DNA of 64,000 bases. Source: Chromatiales bacterium. Its GTDB lineage: Bacteria; Pseudomonadota; Gammaproteobacteria; Steroidobacterales; GCA-2729495. The DNA lies in NCBI GenBank assembly GCA_024234935.1, contig JACKNI010000005.1:139764-203763 (forward strand), written 5' to 3'. The notes under the pieces were generated by a model. The model was given only the letters and a program-made list of their open reading frames with translations, was not told the DNA's origin and did not search any database. The position numbers and the translations under genes were made by a program. Positions 61,698 through 64,000 of the stretch are shown here, in pieces (the stretch's first letter is position 1; each line of letters starts with the position of its first letter).

Positions 61698-62017
61698 CGC
61701 CAGCCGAAATGCTCCCGCGCGTATTCGCTCATCATCGCCGGTTCCCAGGGCGGCTCCCAGACCAGATTCACGGTGACCTCGGTGCCGGCCGGCACCCCGG
61801 CCATGACCACATCGCGCACCTGGTCGGCGATCATCGAGCTCATCGGACAGGCTGGCGTGGTCATCGTGAGGTCGATCTCGATGCCTTCCGCTGCCACGCG
61901 GATGTCATAGATGAGGCCGAGGTCGACGATATTCATGCCGACCTCCGGGTCGATCACCCGGGTCAGCGCGTTGCGCAGGATGTCAGGGTCTGGCGGGGGT
62001 GTGCTTTGGTGTTGCAT
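61694..62017 (-). CDS. DUF59/MIP18-like Fe-S assembly factor
   Basis: A 107-residue SufT/PaaD-like protein: RNALTRVIDPEVGMNIVDLGLIYDI at the start and TTPACPMSSMIADQV with the conserved Cys57 that can bind an Fe-S cluster. It is translationally coupled (ATGA) to the NnrS-like gene. The pair suggests repair or maturation of iron-sulfur proteins under nitrosative stress; this is inference from context. Confidence 0.85.
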   Translation of the reverse strand: MQHQSTPPPDPDILRNALTRVIDPEVGMNIVDLGLIYDIRVAAEGIEIDLTMTTPACPMSSMIADQVRDVVMAGVPAGTEVTVNLVWEPPWEPAMMSEYAREHFGWR

Positions 62018-62134
62018 GCGATTTTCGGCGTCCGTGAAGCGTGACGATAACATGATCGCATTCGCCGCCGCTTGCCGTGCCGGCGTCCGGATATGGGTAC
62101 AATCAGGCCTGAACATCAACCGGGAGTGACCGCA

Positions 62135-62575
62135 GTGGCAGACAAGGACATCGACAAGAAGAAAGTACTTGCAACCCTCGACCGGATCCTCGAGGCCGAA
62201 CTGGCCGGCGTGGTCCGCTACACGCACTACTCGTTCATGATCTTCGGCTACAGCCGTATTCCGGTCATCTCGTGGTTTGAATCGCAGGCCAACGAGTCCC
62301 TGGCGCACGCGCGGCAGGTTGGCGAAATGATCACGCATCTGGGCGGCAAGCCTTCACTGGCCATCGGCAAGCTGCTGGACCGCCACGACTACGACATGAG
62401 CGAAATCCTGCGCAAGTGTCTCGAACACGAGCGCAGCGCACAGGCCCTGTACCGGAAGCTGCTCAGCCAGACCGAGGGCCGCTCGATCATGCTCGAAGAA
62501 TATGCGCGCACGCAGATCGCCACCGAAGAACTGCATTCCGGCGAGATCGAAAAGATGCTGCGCCGGCCTGGCTGA
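62135..62575 (+). CDS. bfr: Bacterioferritin-like protein
   Basis: A 146-residue ferritin-like protein with four predicted helices. Metal-binding patterns: ILEAELAGVVRYTHYS (Glu in helix 1), ESQANESLAHARQVGEMI (E..H in helix 2), and LEHERSAQALYRKL and ARTQIATEELHSGEIEKML (helices 3 and 4). GTG at 62135, with GGAG about nine bases upstream, gives MADKDIDKKKVLATL. It could store iron or act as a Dps-like protector. It is the last ordinary chromosomal gene before the integron. Confidence 0.85.
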   Translation: MADKDIDKKKVLATLDRILEAELAGVVRYTHYSFMIFGYSRIPVISWFESQANESLAHARQVGEMITHLGGKPSLAIGKLLDRHDYDMSEILRKCLEHERSAQALYRKLLSQTEGRSIMLEEYARTQIATEELHSGEIEKMLRRPG

Positions 62576-62589
62576 GGAAAGCACGCCAT

Positions 62590-62610
62590 CTCCGGACCCA
62601 AAGTCCGGAG
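62590..62610. terminator. Palindromic hairpin between bfr and intI
   Basis: A perfect 8-bp inverted repeat CTCCGGAC and GTCCGGAG with loop CCAAA lies 15 bases after bfr and 14 bases before the end of the integrase gene, between two convergent genes. No T-tract follows on either strand. It may terminate either gene, or mark the join between chromosome and integron platform. Confidence 0.45.
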
Positions 62611-62623
62611 GTGGCTCTTCAGG

Positions 62624-63586
62624 TCACCGGTCCAGCGGACTCCGCACCCCCTTCGCGCCTTTCCCCAGTACGTGGGTGTAGATCATCGTGGTCTTCACAT
62701 CCGAATGACCGAGAAGCTCCTGCACCGTGCGGATGTCGTAGCCGTCTTCAAGCAGGTGGGTGGCGAAGCAATGGCGGAAAGTATGGCAGCTGGCTGGCTG
62801 CGACAGCCCTGCCTTCCTCACTGCTGATTGCACGGCACGCTGTACCGACTTGTCGTGGATGTGATGGCGCACCGGTTTGCCGTTCAGGAGGTCCGGGCAC
62901 AAGGTCGCCGACGGAAACAGGTATTGCCAGCCCCACTGACAGGATGCCTCCGGGTACTTCCGGGCCAGCGCAGCCGGCAGCGACACGCCGGGCCTGCCTG
63001 CTCGCCGCTCGTTCTCGAACCAGGCGTGCAAGCGGGCGAGATGCCCACGCAGTACCGGCACCAGCTGGGCTGCGACCACCGTGATCCGGTCCTTGCCGCC
63101 TTTCCCGTCCCGGACCAGCACCTCGCCACGTTCCAGCGCCAGGTCTTTCACCCGGAGCCGCAGGGCCTCCGACAACCGCAGGCCACCGCCGTAAAGCAGG
63201 CCGGCGATCAGCCAATGGTTGCCCTGCAACTCCGCCATCACCCGCGCCACCTCGGCCCGCGTCAGGACTACCGGCAGATGCCGGGCGCGCGGTGCCCGCG
63301 TGACATTGGTCAGCCAGGGCAGTTCAATTCCCAGCACCCGCCGGTACAGGAACAAGATGGCCTGCAAGGCCTGGTTCTGGGTGGACGCCGAGACCTTGCG
63401 GACGACCGCGAGGTGTGTCAGAAAGGCCTCGACTTCCGGCGCCCCCATCTCCCGCGGATGGCGCCGATTGTGGAACAGGATAAAGCGATGCATCCAGTGC
63501 AGATACGTCTTCTCTGTCCGGTAGCTCATGTGCCGCGTACGGATCTGCTCCCGCGCCGTCGTCAGCAATCCCGCTTCGCGACCCAT
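62624..63586 (-). CDS. intI: Integron integrase IntI
   Basis: A 320-residue tyrosine recombinase of the integron type, which captures and shuffles gene cassettes by attI x attC recombination. From ATG 63586, catalytic residues are Arg137 (GLRLSEAL), Lys162 (GKGGKDR), His268 and Arg271 (HTFRH), His294 (LLGHSD) and Tyr303 (TMIYTHV). The integron-specific extra helix is present (LARKYPEASCQWGWQYLFPS, about residues 207-226), and it ends GVRSPLDR. ATG at 63586 has AGGAGA ten bases upstream; a GTG at 63628 would add 14 residues. It is complete and points away from the cassette side, the canonical layout. Confidence 0.95.
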   Translation of the reverse strand: MGREAGLLTTAREQIRTRHMSYRTEKTYLHWMHRFILFHNRRHPREMGAPEVEAFLTHLAVVRKVSASTQNQALQAILFLYRRVLGIELPWLTNVTRAPRARHLPVVLTRAEVARVMAELQGNHWLIAGLLYGGGLRLSEALRLRVKDLALERGEVLVRDGKGGKDRITVVAAQLVPVLRGHLARLHAWFENERRAGRPGVSLPAALARKYPEASCQWGWQYLFPSATLCPDLLNGKPVRHHIHDKSVQRAVQSAVRKAGLSQPASCHTFRHCFATHLLEDGYDIRTVQELLGHSDVKTTMIYTHVLGKGAKGVRSPLDR

Positions 63587-63659
63587 GCCGCCAAACTCTC
63601 CTGCGCCCGCCAGGCGCTTGAACGACACCGATCCGTCGCCGGACGAGTATCGTCAGGGA

Positions 63660-63665
63660 GTTATA
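63660..63665 (-). promoter_or_regulatory. Possible -10 element of the intI promoter
   Basis: TATAAC on the minus strand, 74 bases before the intI start, is the best -10-like hexamer in the intI-attI interval. No good -35 at 16-18 bases is visible, and no CTGT-N8-ACAG LexA box overlaps it, although many integron integrases are SOS-controlled. Confidence 0.25.
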
Positions 63666-63691
63666 TTTTGTGCCACCAGACAAACCGACGA

Positions 63692-63720
63692 TTTCGGGGT
63701 GATACGTCGCCCAATTTAAT
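63692..63720 (+). promoter_or_regulatory. Possible cassette promoter (Pc)
   Basis: TTTCGG (63692-63697) and TTTAAT (63715-63720) are separated by 17 bases and face the first cassette. The -10 matches five of six consensus bases but the -35 is poor. It lies just before the recombination core site, where a cassette promoter would be expected. Confidence 0.25.
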
Positions 63721-63741
63721 CCCCCCAATTAATAGTTAGAT
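63709..63741 (+). other. attI: attI recombination site of the integron
   Basis: GTTAGAT at 63735-63741 matches the integrase core site consensus GTTRRRY exactly; strand exchange would occur after the G at 63735. GCCCAAT at 63709-63715 is a one-mismatch inverted partner (RYYYAAC), separated by 19 bases, giving the simple-site pattern of attI. It lies 148 bases from the intI start, on the expected side, and the first cassette frame follows directly. Confidence 0.75.
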
Positions 63742-63760
63742 GTCGCTACGAGCAGGATTA

Positions 63761-64000
63761 ATGACTCGGCTCCTTCTCCTCGGCGGGCTACTTCTCTTAT
63801 TCAGCGGAAGTCGTGCTGGCAATCCAGCTGGCGCGGCACTGCCCGAAAATGAGGAAATTGCGGAAATTACTGGTCCCACCGCCATCGGCATCTTTCCGCC
63901 GACTACACAAGAAGAGCGGGATAACGACGACGGCGGCCTCAGCGAAGGCTACGCCCATCTTGCGTTTGCATTACAAGATGTCCAAGAGTGTCTCAAGCCG
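63761..64000 (+). CDS. First gene-cassette protein, exported, unknown (5' part)
   Basis: An open frame that begins 20 bases after the attI core site and runs off the window; at least 80 residues are visible. ATG at 63761 gives a signal peptide MTRLLLLGGLLLLFSGSRA with likely cleavage before GNPAG; an ATG at 63740, overlapping the core site itself, is in the same frame and is an alternative start. The mature part is acidic (TTQEERDNDDGG, then SEGYAHLAFALQDVQECLKP). I do not recognise the family. Base composition is visibly more A+T rich than the neighbouring chromosomal genes, as expected for a captured cassette. No attC is seen because the window ends first. Confidence 0.75.
   Translation, partial: MTRLLLLGGLLLLFSGSRAGNPAGAALPENEEIAEITGPTAIGIFPPTTQEERDNDDGGLSEGYAHLAFALQDVQECLKP

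Noticed and set aside
62072..62134. Upstream TTG start for the ferritin-like protein
   Set aside because: The GTG at 62135 has a good ribosome-binding site and gives the normal N-terminus; the extra 21 residues are not ferritin-like.
1..64000. CRISPR arrays, IS elements and prophage genes
   Set aside because: No regularly spaced repeats, transposase or phage structural genes were seen anywhere in the window; the only mobile-DNA signature is the integron.
1..64000. tRNA or rRNA genes
   Set aside because: I looked for T-loop-like sequences in the intergenic gaps and found none; genes are too closely packed elsewhere.

Overview
This is a GC-rich chromosomal segment from a gammaproteobacterium. 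The evidence is the spc/alpha ribosomal operon order ending rpoA-rplQ, the leuS-lptE and holA-nadD-rsfS-rlmH blocks, maf-rng-yhdP, and outer-membrane biogenesis genes (lptE, lnt, mtgA). I cannot name the genus from sequence alone. The stand-alone fused sat-cysC, a DUF1838 gene and a chromosomal integron suggest an environmental lineage rather than an enteric one. No tRNA, rRNA, IS element or CRISPR array was seen.

Layout. (1) 1-8.03 kb: the distal part of the ribosomal super-operon from the end of rplE to rplQ, all on + and closed by a hairpin at 8036. (2) 8.09-13.7 kb: a minus-strand group pepQ, RND membrane-fusion lipoprotein, RND pump. (3) 13.8-22 kb: trpS with an overlapping PIN gene, a beta-helix lipoprotein, a DUF1295 membrane protein, a CorA-type transporter, a nickel/cobalt permease and a HipBA toxin-antitoxin pair behind a very AT-rich control region. 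(4) 22-27.5 kb: uvrA and ssb diverge, then comes a fused ATP sulfurylase/APS kinase. (5) 27.5-32.8 kb: the classical miaB-phoH-ybeY-corC-lnt operon. (6) 32.9-49.4 kb: cytochrome b561-like protein, leuS-lptE-mtgA, hisI, cysS-sufE-yidD-ycaR-holA-nadD-rsfS-rlmH-maf-rng-yhdP, a dense run of tRNA charging, envelope, Fe-S, NAD, ribosome-maturation and RNA-processing genes. (7) 49.4-62.6 kb: a more accessory stretch with a CPA2 antiporter, M48 peptidase/LemA, DUF389, an FdhF/YdeP-type molybdoenzyme next to the remains of a phosphatase gene, two exported proteins (one DUF1838), a PBP7-type peptidase, an NnrS-like membrane protein, a DUF59 Fe-S factor and a ferritin-like protein.

(8) 62.6-64.0 kb: the left end of a chromosomal integron. 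A complete integron integrase (minus strand) diverges from a recombination core site GTTAGAT at 63735, which is followed directly by the first gene-cassette reading frame. That frame encodes an exported protein I do not recognise and runs off the window, so the cassette array itself lies beyond 64000. This is the most promising region for undescribed functions.
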